Positions 1-9,751 of a stretch of DNA of 34,231 bases are shown here, piece after piece. Made by a program: the position numbers and the translations under genes. Position 1 is the stretch's first letter, and each line of letters starts with the position of its first letter. The stretch comes from an uncultured Lachnospiraceae bacterium (GTDB lineage: Bacteria > Bacillota_A > Clostridia > Lachnospirales > Lachnospiraceae): positions 1 to 34,231 of the forward strand of contig CAJUQU010000007.1 in assembly GCA_910588595.1 (NCBI GenBank), written 5' to 3'. The notes under the pieces are model-generated. The model had not been told where the DNA came from, made no database searches, and was given only the letters and a program-made list of their open reading frames with translations.

Positions 1-48
1 CGAGATGGTTGTCAGTGACTGGAGTTCAGACGTGTGCTCTTCCGATCT
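1..48. other. Illumina P7/index adapter left on the contig end
   Basis: Bases 15-48 match the standard Illumina read-2/index adapter, ending in the CTCTTCCGATCT tail at 37-48. Bases 1-6 (CGAGAT) match the end of the P7 flow-cell oligo, so the eight bases 7-14 (GGTTGTCA) sit exactly where an i7 index would be. This is library sequence, not genome. Genomic sequence starts at base 49, in the middle of a GH43 gene. Confidence 0.97.
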
Positions 49-1335
49 GCCCTTCATAACGACATAGAATCCGTCCTCCCTGCGCGTCACCGCAGCCATG
101 CCGTAGCATCCCTGCAGCGCGCAGATCCCTGCGTGATCCCCCACTTTCAGCGCGCCCGCATCCACTGTTACCTCCGCCGCACACTGCGGGAAGAGCATGC
201 GCTGTGTCAGTATATTGGACGCCTGCAGCAGGCTCTGGCATATTGTTCCGGTCTCGACCCAGAGGACGCCACGCTCCGTGTCTCGCCCGATCAGGTTCAG
301 ATCCGGCTCGTGGTTGAACTGCCACACACTTTTCAAGCCGTAGCATCCGTACTGCTCCTGCTCTGTCTCCTCCGGAAGACCGGACGCTTTCCTGAAATCA
401 TCGCTCTGCACCAGCGGGACGTATGTGTGCTTTTCCTCAGGACAAGGGATTTCAAACTGTTGTGGTATGCGCCTGTCCCTGCCAAATACCGGATAGTCCG
501 CCTCCCATGTGACAGGCACCAGCACCGGAATCCTGCCGACTGCGCCGTGATCCTGGAACAGCACTGCATACCAATCTCCGCCGGGCGTGTCCACGATCCC
601 TCCCTGTGCCACACCCTGACCGCAGTACCCCCTGTCGTCGACCAGAACGTCTCCCCCGGAAAACGTGCCGTCGATGGTATCTGCCACAAAGCACGCCTCC
701 GTGCGCATCCACCTGTCCCACAGGGAATGGATAAAGAACAGATAGTACTTTCCGTTTATTTTGTAAAAGTGCGTCCCCTCATACCCAAGTCCCGGGTGCC
801 CTGCATCGCTGACCGCCAGACGGTGCAGCCCGCCCGCAAGGGGCGCCGTCAGTCCGGCATTGAGCTGTGTGATATAGATATCCTTGCCCCCGTATGCGAT
901 GTACGCGTCGTCCCCGTCAAACAAGAGGGAACAGTCGTGGTAAAAGCCCTCGATCTGATGCTTTTCCCACGGTCCGGCGATCGCGCCTGACGTGTACAGA
1001 TAGGTCTTACCCGTATCGTTTGCGACAAAGCAGACATAAAACTTATCCTTGTGATAGCGCAGGGACGCCGCCCACATGCCCTTGCCGTACACGTTTTGTC
1101 CGCCCTCCAGCCGCTGCCCGGGCGTGCTGTCCAGACGGTCGTACACAAATGCCGCGTGCTCCCAGTTCACCAGGTCGTACGAGCGCAGAATCTCCCCGCC
1201 CGGCATGAAATGCATGGTCGTCGACACCATATAATAAATATCCCCGACACGTATCACATCGGGATCGGGATAATCCAGTCTTGTGATCGGATTGACCTCT
1301 GCGTCCTGTATTTGAATCTTACTCTCCATGTTCAT
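49..1335 (-). CDS. GH43 beta-xylosidase/arabinofuranosidase, C-terminus cut by contig end
   Basis: This is a glycoside hydrolase family 43 enzyme, probably a cytoplasmic beta-xylosidase or alpha-L-arabinofuranosidase acting on xylo-oligosaccharides. The ATG at 1335 follows a GGAG ribosome site, and the frame stays open for 429 codons until the adapter junction. The N-terminal five-bladed propeller shows the DYPDPDV motif near residue 16 (Asp base), HDCSLLFDG near 128 (Asp pKa modulator) and GYEGTHFY near 185 (candidate Glu acid). The part after about residue 300 looks like the beta-sandwich domain that often follows GH43. No signal peptide is visible. It is the last gene seen in the GH115-esterase-ABC-ABC unit, 23 bases after the upstream stop. 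Only the family is sure; substrate and subfamily are inferred from context. Confidence 0.9.
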
Positions 1336-1358
1336 ATGCTTCTCCTATTTCAATTTGT

Positions 1359-3176
1359 CTAATTCATAGCGCCCTGATCTACATAGTACTGCGCCTGTGC
1401 GTGGAACATTTCCGCGTAGATCCCGCCCTCGCGCACCACAAGCTCGTCGTGCGTGCCGTATTCTTTGACGGTGTCCTCCGCAAAGACCGCGATATGGTCG
1501 CAGAAACGGCAGCTCGACAGGCGGTGCGAGATGTAGATCGCCGTCTTGCCGCCCACCAGCGTGTGGAACTGTCTGTAGATCTCGTACTCCGCGATCGGGT
1601 CGAGCGCCGCCGTCGGCTCGTCCAGGATGACGATCGGCGCATCCCGGTACAGTGCCCTGCTGATCGCTGTCTTCTGCTGCTGGCCGCCTGAGAGCTCCAC
1701 GCCCTTCTCGTCAAAACTCTTGTAGATCGTCGTGTCAAGCCCGTCGGCAAGTTTCTGCGCGTCCTCGTACAGCCCGGTCTGTGTGAGCACCTGCTCGAGC
1801 CGCTTTTCGTCGACAGTCTCAAGTCCCGGCGCCACGTTCTCCCGCAGGCTGAACGCAAAGAGCTTGAAATCCTGAAACACCACCGCAAAGAGCTTTCGGT
1901 ACTCCTCTTCCGCGTACTCCATGATGTTGACGCCGTCAATGCAGATCTCGCCTTCCGTCACCTCATACAGACGGCACAGCAGCTTGATGAAAGTCGTCTT
2001 TCCCGCGCCGTTTAAGCCCACGATCGAGAGGTGCTCCCCCTGCCTGATTGTGAGGTTTAAGTGGCGCAGCACATACTTCTCCGAACGCGGATAGCGGAAG
2101 CTCACGTCGCGGAATGTGATCACATGCCCGTCTGCACCTGTGTCCACCAGACTGCGCTCCCCTGTCTGCATCGCCGCCGGATAATTCAGAAACAGAATGA
2201 ACTGATACGCATATCCGCAGCGCTTTTTGATATCCATCGCGTTGAAAATGATATTATGCAGGCTGTTGTAGAGCTGCGTCGCCGACAGCGTGCACATGGT
2301 AAAATCACCCACAGATATCACCCTGCGAACGGCAAGCAGACCGATATAGAGATAGCTGATACCGTCGCGCAGCACATTCACAACGTCAATGCCCCAGTTG
2401 TACCGCATCTGCGTAAGCGCCTGCCCCTGCCAGGTGTCTGTCATCTGATCCGACTGTTCCTTTGCCTTGTCCCCCATCATCCGGCTGCTGTCGTACAGAC
2501 GGATATCCTTTCCATACTGGAACGTTGCCAGCTGGAACAGTACGTAGCTGAAAATGCGGTTGATTTTGGAGAGCTTGAGAAAGTTCCTTGCCTCGATCCC
2601 ATTGTTGCGCGCTACCAGCCACGAGATCAGCAGAAGGGCGATCAACTGGACCGGCAGCAGCAGCGGGCATCTGGTAAAGATCAGCATCGTCACGCCAAAG
2701 AGCACCGCCGCATTCAGCACGATCCGATAAACACAGTCGAGAATGCCGACCACGCCGCCGCTGTACCACGACATGCCCTCCCGCGCCTTGTTGAGCTGGT
2801 CGAGCGCGTCGGGATCCTCCGTGTGCTCGTAATCCATCTGCATCGCATGTTCGGCAAGCATCACGTCACAGTACTCTTTGAACCACTCGTCAAGTTCCCC
2901 TTTCGTGCGCTCCGCCACGCTGTTCGTCACCCGCACCAGCGCGCCCATCCCGACGTCCAGCGCAGCGTACAGGACGAGCAGCTGCAGATGTTCCGACAGC
3001 GCCGCCCCCTTCGTCACCAGCAGCAGTTCGTCGAGCAGCAGCTTGGGGATCAGCACATTCTTCATCGTGGTGGCGGCGTTTCCGACAAACAGTATCAGAT
3101 AACTGGCAAACAGCGCGGGTTTCTCCCGCCATGCGACGCGCAGCATAAATGCAATCGTCCTTCTCACCTCACGCAT
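1359..3176 (-). CDS. ABC half-transporter (TMD-NBD fusion), partner 2
   Basis: A 605-residue membrane protein with about six transmembrane helices in the first 320 residues and one ATPase domain at the C-terminus. Walker A (GLNGAGKTT) lies near residue 390, the signature LSGGQQQK near 495, Walker B ending ILDEPTAALD near 515 and the switch histidine (YISHRL) near 550. This is the exporter-type (ABCB/MsbA-like) layout. The start at 3176 is chosen because GGAGGAGG lies just upstream; the frame extends further up but without a ribosome site. The ATG overlaps the stop of the preceding ABC gene by eight bases, which implies translational coupling and a heterodimer. Both partners keep a complete Walker B glutamate. 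The cargo is unknown. Its place inside a xylan operon suggests a link to glycan or surface processes, but that is inference. Confidence 0.93.
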   Translation of the reverse strand: MREVRRTIAFMLRVAWREKPALFASYLILFVGNAATTMKNVLIPKLLLDELLLVTKGAALSEHLQLLVLYAALDVGMGALVRVTNSVAERTKGELDEWFKEYCDVMLAEHAMQMDYEHTEDPDALDQLNKAREGMSWYSGGVVGILDCVYRIVLNAAVLFGVTMLIFTRCPLLLPVQLIALLLISWLVARNNGIEARNFLKLSKINRIFSYVLFQLATFQYGKDIRLYDSSRMMGDKAKEQSDQMTDTWQGQALTQMRYNWGIDVVNVLRDGISYLYIGLLAVRRVISVGDFTMCTLSATQLYNSLHNIIFNAMDIKKRCGYAYQFILFLNYPAAMQTGERSLVDTGADGHVITFRDVSFRYPRSEKYVLRHLNLTIRQGEHLSIVGLNGAGKTTFIKLLCRLYEVTEGEICIDGVNIMEYAEEEYRKLFAVVFQDFKLFAFSLRENVAPGLETVDEKRLEQVLTQTGLYEDAQKLADGLDTTIYKSFDEKGVELSGGQQQKTAISRALYRDAPIVILDEPTAALDPIAEYEIYRQFHTLVGGKTAIYISHRLSSCRFCDHIAVFAEDTVKEYGTHDELVVREGGIYAEMFHAQAQYYVDQGAMN

Positions 3177-5007
3177 GATTCTGCACCTCCTCCACATAAT
3201 ACTGTGCCTGTATGCGGAACATCTCCGCGTACTTTCCATCCTGTTCCATCAGCGTGTCATGGGTGCCAAGCTCCGCAAGCTTTCCGTCCACAAACATCGC
3301 CACCCTGTCACAGAAGCGCGTCGAGCTCAGCCGGTGGCTGATATAGACCGCCGATTTCCCGCCGATCAACCTGTCAAAGTCCTCGTACAGACGGCTCTCC
3401 GCCAGCGCGTCGAGCGCCGCCGTCGGCTCGTCGAGCACCACGATCGGTGCGTCCTTGTACAGTGCCCGCGCAAGCGCCAGCTTCTGCCGCTCACCGCCGG
3501 ACAGATCCACGCCGTCGTCATAGATGACCTTCAGCATCTGCGTGTTCACGCCACCCGGCAGCTCGGCAACCTTCTCCGAAAGCCCCGCATCCCGCAGGCG
3601 CGCCTCCGCTTTTGCACAGTCCGTCTCCTCAGGCGGCTGCATGGACACATTCTCGGCGAGCGGGAACGCGAACAGCTCCACCGTCTGGAATGCCGGCGCA
3701 AACAGCTTGTAATAGCTGTGCTTGTTGTACGCTTTCACATTGACGCCATTCAGGAAGATCTCTCCTTCTGTCGGCTCATAGAGACGCAGCAGCAGCTTGA
3801 TAAAAGTCGATTTCCCTGCCCCGTTCAGCCCGACCACGGCAAGCCGCTCCCCCGCCTTCAAAGTCAGATCCAGGTGCTCCAGGGCATACCGCTCCGCCTT
3901 GGGATAGCGGAAGGACACATCGCGGAACGTAAACTCATAGTCCGCCGACACGGGCACCGGTATACCGCCGACATCCTCGTCACCGCCGTCAAAGTCCATG
4001 AAACTTCGGTAATCATCGACCTCCCTGCTCCTTGCGATCAAGTTGGCGCCCCCCCGCATGACACTCCACACCGCATCCGCAAAAGCGTTGTAGGAAGCAA
4101 TGTACAGCGTGAAACTGCCGAGCGTCATCCTGCCGGTCACAACCGAGTAGATCAGCCACGCATAGATCAATCCCTGGCTGAGGATCAGCGTATTGACCGT
4201 GAACAGCTTGTGGCGCTGCCATATGCGCTCGTGGGTCCGCTGCTTCTCAAAGCGCTCCGCCATCAGATCCCGGTATTTCTGCAGCAGCCACCCCGTCAGC
4301 CCAAACATGCGGATATCCTTCGCAGATGCAAAATCCGTCGCGGTGTTGTCCATATATCTTTGTTTGCGCCACCATGTGGAGAGCTTATCCCACACCTGCT
4401 CTTTGTCCGCCTTTGAGATGCGGTTAAAATACCAGAAATCCAAAACGAGCGTGATGAGCAGCGGGTTTGCCACCCCCAATATGAAAAATCCTGCCACTGC
4501 CACGCTCAGGTTCATGAGCAGATCCGCCATCTCGTGGATCATCCCCTCCAGACCGGAATTGTTGTTTGACACTGCCCGCTCCGCTTTCTGGCAGCAGTCC
4601 ATCACATCGCTGTCCTCGAGATGCTCATAGTCGATGCGCATGATCTTGAGATTCTTCTCCTGTATCATCTTCATTCTGATATTGATAAACCGCCACCATC
4701 GATCATTGTAGTAAAACGTCTGGAGCAGTGCCGTCACAAGCCGGGCTGCACAGAAGACGCCGATGATCCAGACCAGCCGCTCCCCCGCGCTCTGTCCTGT
4801 GATGCTGTCAACGACGATCTTGGACAAAAATCCCCACAGATACTGCGAAAACGGCGCGCAGACAGCCCCAAGCAGAAACAGCAGGAGGACATGACTGTCC
4901 ACCCGCACGATATTTTTCAGCATGTATCTGATGTTGCTCAGCACACCGTATTCCACATGCAGCGGATTTTTTTCCGCTTCTTTTTCCTTTTTTTTGCCTT
5001 TTTTCAT
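3169..5007 (-). CDS. ABC half-transporter (TMD-NBD fusion), partner 1
   Basis: A 612-residue exporter-type ABC protein: a lysine-rich N-terminus, a transmembrane domain to about residue 330, then an ATPase with Walker A (GLNGAGKST) near 397, LSGGERQK near 502, VLDEPTAALD near 522 and the H-loop YISHRLS near 556. It pairs with the overlapping downstream gene. The start is ambiguous. ATG at 5007 follows an AAGGGGA ribosome-like site, and ATG at 5043 also has a purine-rich site at shorter spacing; I prefer 5007 because it gives the usual short basic N-terminus. It follows the SGNH esterase by 73 bases. There is no substrate-binding lipoprotein nearby, so it is unlikely to be a classical sugar importer. 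Confidence 0.92.
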   Translation of the reverse strand: MKKGKKKEKEAEKNPLHVEYGVLSNIRYMLKNIVRVDSHVLLLFLLGAVCAPFSQYLWGFLSKIVVDSITGQSAGERLVWIIGVFCAARLVTALLQTFYYNDRWWRFINIRMKMIQEKNLKIMRIDYEHLEDSDVMDCCQKAERAVSNNNSGLEGMIHEMADLLMNLSVAVAGFFILGVANPLLITLVLDFWYFNRISKADKEQVWDKLSTWWRKQRYMDNTATDFASAKDIRMFGLTGWLLQKYRDLMAERFEKQRTHERIWQRHKLFTVNTLILSQGLIYAWLIYSVVTGRMTLGSFTLYIASYNAFADAVWSVMRGGANLIARSREVDDYRSFMDFDGGDEDVGGIPVPVSADYEFTFRDVSFRYPKAERYALEHLDLTLKAGERLAVVGLNGAGKSTFIKLLLRLYEPTEGEIFLNGVNVKAYNKHSYYKLFAPAFQTVELFAFPLAENVSMQPPEETDCAKAEARLRDAGLSEKVAELPGGVNTQMLKVIYDDGVDLSGGERQKLALARALYKDAPIVVLDEPTAALDALAESRLYEDFDRLIGGKSAVYISHRLSSTRFCDRVAMFVDGKLAELGTHDTLMEQDGKYAEMFRIQAQYYVEEVQNHA

Positions 5008-5080
5008 GATCCAAATCCCCTTTGCCCATCTCCATGACGGCATTTTCTCCCGCCTCATTAAAATGTGGAACAGTACCAAA

Positions 5081-6799
5081 TCAGCTCACAACGCCAAATC
5101 CAAGGATCGTAAATTCTTTGTCCTCGTCTCCGGGCTGCATCCTGACTTCGACGCGCCATGTCCTGCGCTCCCTGTTCTGGAAGCAGATCAGTGGATTGCA
5201 GTGCGTCCAGCCGTTGACCTTCGGATCCGCGAAAAGCACTTCCTCACCGTCCACAAACACCCGTGCACAGCCCGCGTTCGGCGCACCCGAATCTTTGTTC
5301 ACCATCAAAAGACCCGTACAGCAGATCTCCATGACAAAAGGTTCTGCGCCTTTTGTGTGCTTCCAATTATAGGGAAACTCCTTGGTCTGTGTCAGATCCC
5401 TGTTCATCTCGACACCCTGCAGCTCCTCGTCCGTATCCGCAAAATCCCCGGGCGACACGATTTTCACAGTGTCCGCCTCGCTGTCCCGATCATACAGCCA
5501 GACCTGCTCAAAGGCATCGCCGATCACAGCCGGGACTGCCGCCAGATCGAGCGTGTCCTCGTCCATCGGACTGCTGTCCACCTCCTGCATCAGATAGACC
5601 AGCCCGTCCGACATGATCTGGTGCCCGATATTTGTCGGGTGGAAACAATCGTAAAAGAACTGGTTCTTCGTGACGACTTTGCCCTCGCCCGCCTTCCTGT
5701 AAAACTGCTCCACCACGCAGTCCCGCGTGCTGACCATCGGCAGATGATACCGTTCACCCACGACACCGAGCCGCTCCTGCAGATTCCAGTCATTGGCAAA
5801 CACGGCAAACAGCAGTATGACAGCGGGCTTATTCTTTGCCGCGAGGATCTTCCTGACCAGCGATTCGTAGCAGACGCCCTTCGTCTCATCCCCCTCGTCG
5901 TTCACCGCGAACTCCACGACCACGATGTCCGGCGTCACGGATCCGTCCCTGCACACGTCGCGCTCGTAGCGGATCATGCCAAGCTCGGAAGGCGTTCCGC
6001 CCACGCCCGCCTTGACATAGTGGATATTCTCATCCACGCCCTTTCCTGCAAGACGGCACAGTCCCTCGAAGGTCCGCCATGCATAACACTTCGTGTTGAT
6101 GGGAACCGCGCCCGCGCCCTGTGTGATCGAGCCGCCGATAAAGGCGATCGTGGTGTCCTCCCCCCGCTTTGCCCGCTCGATGGCAGCCTTCAAGCGCGCG
6201 TTGTTCCCCGTCTGCACCAGGGATCTTCTCAGCATTTCCTGATATGCGCTGCACGCAAAATCAACCTGTCCCTCCTCCTCCGGCTCCGGCGCGGTGAACC
6301 CGTCGTTCAGATAAAACTTCACCGCCACCTGCGCCTGCGCTGCCGCGCCGTCCTTCTGCGGCTCATCGAACACAAAGCGGATCTGTCCCGGAATGTCGTC
6401 ATCGTCCGACCAGTCACAGTCCGACAGATCCAGCACACACTCCATACCGTCCGCCGGAACCTCCATGCGAAGCGTCGTGCCCGAGCCGTACATATCGGAT
6501 TTCCCGTACATCTGAAACACAAACTCCGCCTTTTTGTCCGCGCCATCCATCTCCACGCTGACGCCGATGCTGTGCACCAGACGACGGAATCCCTCCGTCG
6601 TCGCAAGCAGGTCGAGCATCTCCTCGTCCGTGATGCCGCCCACGATCCGGGCGCTCGATAACATGCGCCCGTCATTCAAGTATATGAACTGAACTCCCGT
6701 TCCATCCGGCTGTGCAGATCCCGCGACCTGCTTGTTTCTCATGATATAAAAACCGGGCCGTTTCTTCTCCGGATCCTTCGGTGCTTTTGGTCCTCCCAT
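5081..6799 (-). CDS. SGNH/GDSL-family carbohydrate esterase, three-part architecture
   Basis: A probable acetyl-xylan or oligosaccharide deacetylase of 572 residues. The central SGNH hydrolase runs from about 205 to 405. It has block I GGSITQG with the nucleophile Ser near 224, block II glycine in GVGGTPSE near 268, block III Asn in FAVND near 297 and the block V Asp/His pair in DCFHP near 384-387. A beta-rich domain of about 200 residues precedes it and a jelly-roll-like domain of about 165 residues follows, so it is far longer than a plain GDSL esterase. ATG at 6799 is preceded by AAGGAG at good spacing; the upstream TTG at 6829 has no such site. There is no signal peptide, so it would act on imported acetylated xylo-oligosaccharides. 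The next gene upstream is the GH115 glucuronidase, 63 bases away. Confidence 0.87.
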   Translation of the reverse strand: MGGPKAPKDPEKKRPGFYIMRNKQVAGSAQPDGTGVQFIYLNDGRMLSSARIVGGITDEEMLDLLATTEGFRRLVHSIGVSVEMDGADKKAEFVFQMYGKSDMYGSGTTLRMEVPADGMECVLDLSDCDWSDDDDIPGQIRFVFDEPQKDGAAAQAQVAVKFYLNDGFTAPEPEEEGQVDFACSAYQEMLRRSLVQTGNNARLKAAIERAKRGEDTTIAFIGGSITQGAGAVPINTKCYAWRTFEGLCRLAGKGVDENIHYVKAGVGGTPSELGMIRYERDVCRDGSVTPDIVVVEFAVNDEGDETKGVCYESLVRKILAAKNKPAVILLFAVFANDWNLQERLGVVGERYHLPMVSTRDCVVEQFYRKAGEGKVVTKNQFFYDCFHPTNIGHQIMSDGLVYLMQEVDSSPMDEDTLDLAAVPAVIGDAFEQVWLYDRDSEADTVKIVSPGDFADTDEELQGVEMNRDLTQTKEFPYNWKHTKGAEPFVMEICCTGLLMVNKDSGAPNAGCARVFVDGEEVLFADPKVNGWTHCNPLICFQNRERRTWRVEVRMQPGDEDKEFTILGFGVVS

Positions 6800-6862
6800 A
6801 ATCGTTATCTCCTTATCATATTCAATCAATCCTTTTCGCCCAGGCCTCTTTGCGGCAGCCTT

Positions 6863-9751
6863 CTATTTCCGCCAGCTCTCGACAGGCCCCAGATAGGACT
6901 CCGGCAGTCTGGTCTTCTCCGGATACAGGACGATCCGCTCGAGCACGATGCCCGGGTCCGCCGCGTAGAAATACAGCTGGTTCTCTCCTTTTCTCACAGG
7001 AACGACGGATTCGATCACGCGGGTATTGTCGAGCACACCGCGGTTCCACTCCTCGCATGAACAGTCCGCATGGAAGGAATCCGACACGGTGTCGAGCGTC
7101 TTTTTGCGCTCCCCGTTGATCGAGAAGGCAAGACACATGCGCTTTCCCTTCTCGACCGGATTCCTGGGCAGCAGATAAAAGCGTATGATGTAGTCCCCCT
7201 CGTTCTCCGCCGCAAACATGTAGCGCAGATACGGCGCCTCCGCCGCGTCGATCCACGATTTCGTGACGGGAAAAGCCTTCACCGCGGAACCCATCCTGCC
7301 AAGGTGTTCGATGACTGCGAAGCCCTCGTCCCCCACATCCTTTTGTTCCGTGAAGCCGTCCGCGTTCATGGCGATGTAGCCCTGCCGCTCGATATAGGTG
7401 CCCGCTGCGCAGTCGTTCACAGCCTCATCCGCAATCAGCTCGAGCCTGCCAACCGTCTTCTCACCGTTTGAAAACGTGACATCGATCTCGATCAGCGCGC
7501 GCTCCCTGCCCTTTAACTTCGACCTGTCGCAAGTCACCACAACGCTTTCGCTGCCCTTTGTCAGGCTCTCGACATTTCCCTGTGCCGCGTCAAAGCAGAC
7601 CCAGGGTCTGTCGCACTGTATGCTGTATGAGAAATCCACATCCCCGCGGCTGCCGATCTCGATCACCACGTCCCTGGTGTCCGGTCTGGTGAAATCGTCG
7701 TTGCTCGGATAACGGCTGTCCTGCCAGTGCGCGCCCAGATGGTACGCCTCCCCGCCGCGGAACCCGACGATAATCTTCGCCATCGGAAGCGGGATCACCT
7801 CCTGCACCGTCGGATAGGTCCAGTTGTGGGCATCCCAGCTGCGGAAACCTGTGTGCGCAGAGTCCATCATATGGTTCCACTTGCCCTCCGCCAGCGCATG
7901 ATAGGACTGCACATACTGACGATCCTTCACTGCGCGCCAGCGGATGCTTGCGACGTAGGCGTTTGCCCCCATGCTGCCCTGCTTTGCATAAAATGCATTC
8001 CAGCCCGCCTCGATGTGCATCAGGATCAGGTTGAGGGATGCCATCGCCGGATAATAGATCATGCTGCCATACGCCGCCATGCACTCCGCAGGCATATGCT
8101 CCCGCAGCCGCTTTGCCGTCTCCATCAGACCGTGCACCTCGTTCCAGACACGCTCCCCCTCCCGGAAATGGCAGGGATGATAGATCGCCGGCGACATCGC
8201 CTCCGGATGCCTTGCCGAATTCCACTTGGTGTAGCCGTCCAGCAGCGTCAGCAGATCCTGTTTGTCCTCCCTGTCGAGGCGGCTTCCGAACTGCTGCTCG
8301 ATCCATGTCTTCACATAATCCTCGGTCTTGTTTTTCTGACTGTACGTCTCGTAGTCGTACGCCAGATCCATAAAATAGCACAGCGGGTACTCCGCGCCCT
8401 TGAGATCTCCCACATTGACGATCCAGAGCTCGCGCACACCGTACTCGTAAGCCTGTGTCATCTGCTCCCACGTCTTGGTCAGGCGCGCCGTGTTCTGCCA
8501 CTCGTAGCTGATCGGTCCGCCGTGGTAATCAAAGTGATAGTACATGCCGTAGCCGCCGGGATGTTTTCTGTCCGTCTCATTCGGCAGCCCTCTCGTGTTG
8601 CCGAAATTGTCCTCGCAGAGCAGCAGGATCACATCGTCAAGCTCCTCCCATCCGCGCAGCCCCTCGCAGGTCGCATCTCCGTAATAATAATCTTCCACCT
8701 CTTTGTAGATGGCGAGCATGCGCGGGATATCCTTCAAGTCCTTGTCCATGTACTCGCGCAGCAGTGCGTGCTGTGCCATGATGGCGTCCTTGATGACCTG
8801 CACATTGTCCGCAAGCCCCGCGTCCTCCGGGAGCAGCATGGAATCGCTCTCGCCGCGCATACCGATCGTGATCACATTCTCAAACGGCTTGTTGCGCAGG
8901 ATCCCATCCTTCCAGAATTCCGTGATCGCCTCCCTGTTTGACACAAAGCTCCAAGTGTTGTCCGTGCCGTACCGCTGATAGATCCGCTGCCACTCCGCTC
9001 CCGCGCGGCACAGCGGCTCGTGGTGCGACGTTCCCATGACAACGCCGTACATGTCGGCAAGCTCCGCGCTCGCAAGCCCCGGTCCCTCCTCCGAGAAGAC
9101 CGAATCCCACATCGCGGGCCAGAGATAGTTGCCCTTGAGACGCAGCAGCAGGATAAAGATCTCCTCGTACGCTTTGGCATTGACGCCGCCAAACGTCTCC
9201 ATGCACCAGTTCCCGAAGGCAGGCCACTCGTCGTTGATGAAAAAACCGCGGTATCTCACGGACGGCTCCTTTGACACAAGCCCGTCCCCGATCGGCAGGA
9301 TCACCGTGTCCTTCTTCTGCGGGACCACATCCCCCCAGTAGATCAGCGGCGACACGCCGCACAGCTCCGACAGGCGGAACATGCCGTAGATCGTCCCGCG
9401 CTTGTCGCTGCCCGCGATCACCAGCGCTTCCTTCACGGATGCCATGTCCGCAAAGGGCTCGCTCACGACCTGGATCTGGTAGACTTCCCGCTTGCCCCGG
9501 ATCTGCGCGCTGCTCCATCTGCCGGACGCCTCAAGCATCTCGAGAAACGGGCTTTTCCCGAGCGTGGCACAGATGACAACCCTGTCGCTTTTGCACTGCT
9601 GCGGCGCTGTCAGGATCTCCGGCGCGATGTCCGTCACAAGCCCGATGTCGCACGCTACGCGCGCGCCGATCCGCTTTACACCCTCATGCGCCTCATTCTC
9701 AATATAGAGCTGTGTCAGTTTGTTGTTCTCAAATATGGTAAATGTATTCAT
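6863..9751 (-). CDS. GH115 xylan alpha-1,2-(4-O-methyl)glucuronidase
   Basis: A 962-residue glycoside hydrolase family 115 protein, the usual length for the family, expected to release glucuronic acid or 4-O-methylglucuronic acid from xylan and its oligomers. Family-typical segments are MFRLSELCGVSP near residue 125, PSVRYRGFFINDEW near 165, MGTSHHEP near 240 and GMRGESD near 295. The last 200 residues form the extra C-terminal domain common in GH115. No signal peptide is visible. ATG at 9751 begins MNTFTIFE; a GTG at 9766 in the same frame is possible, and neither has a strong ribosome site. It is the first gene of the unit GH115-esterase-ABC-ABC-GH43. Together with the esterase it clears the two commonest xylan decorations before beta-xylosidases act. 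Confidence 0.94.
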   Translation of the reverse strand: MNTFTIFENNKLTQLYIENEAHEGVKRIGARVACDIGLVTDIAPEILTAPQQCKSDRVVICATLGKSPFLEMLEASGRWSSAQIRGKREVYQIQVVSEPFADMASVKEALVIAGSDKRGTIYGMFRLSELCGVSPLIYWGDVVPQKKDTVILPIGDGLVSKEPSVRYRGFFINDEWPAFGNWCMETFGGVNAKAYEEIFILLLRLKGNYLWPAMWDSVFSEEGPGLASAELADMYGVVMGTSHHEPLCRAGAEWQRIYQRYGTDNTWSFVSNREAITEFWKDGILRNKPFENVITIGMRGESDSMLLPEDAGLADNVQVIKDAIMAQHALLREYMDKDLKDIPRMLAIYKEVEDYYYGDATCEGLRGWEELDDVILLLCEDNFGNTRGLPNETDRKHPGGYGMYYHFDYHGGPISYEWQNTARLTKTWEQMTQAYEYGVRELWIVNVGDLKGAEYPLCYFMDLAYDYETYSQKNKTEDYVKTWIEQQFGSRLDREDKQDLLTLLDGYTKWNSARHPEAMSPAIYHPCHFREGERVWNEVHGLMETAKRLREHMPAECMAAYGSMIYYPAMASLNLILMHIEAGWNAFYAKQGSMGANAYVASIRWRAVKDRQYVQSYHALAEGKWNHMMDSAHTGFRSWDAHNWTYPTVQEVIPLPMAKIIVGFRGGEAYHLGAHWQDSRYPSNDDFTRPDTRDVVIEIGSRGDVDFSYSIQCDRPWVCFDAAQGNVESLTKGSESVVVTCDRSKLKGRERALIEIDVTFSNGEKTVGRLELIADEAVNDCAAGTYIERQGYIAMNADGFTEQKDVGDEGFAVIEHLGRMGSAVKAFPVTKSWIDAAEAPYLRYMFAAENEGDYIIRFYLLPRNPVEKGKRMCLAFSINGERKKTLDTVSDSFHADCSCEEWNRGVLDNTRVIESVVPVRKGENQLYFYAADPGIVLERIVLYPEKTRLPESYLGPVESWRK

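Noticed and set aside
34..990. Long plus-strand reading frame
   Set aside because: It begins inside the adapter and runs antisense to a clear GH43 gene; it arises from the GC-rich codon pattern.
4922..6661. Plus-strand frame of 579 codons, with similar long frames opposite GH115, GH31 and GH10
   Set aside because: All are antisense shadows of well-supported minus-strand genes, have no ribosome site and show biased His/Arg/Leu-rich text.
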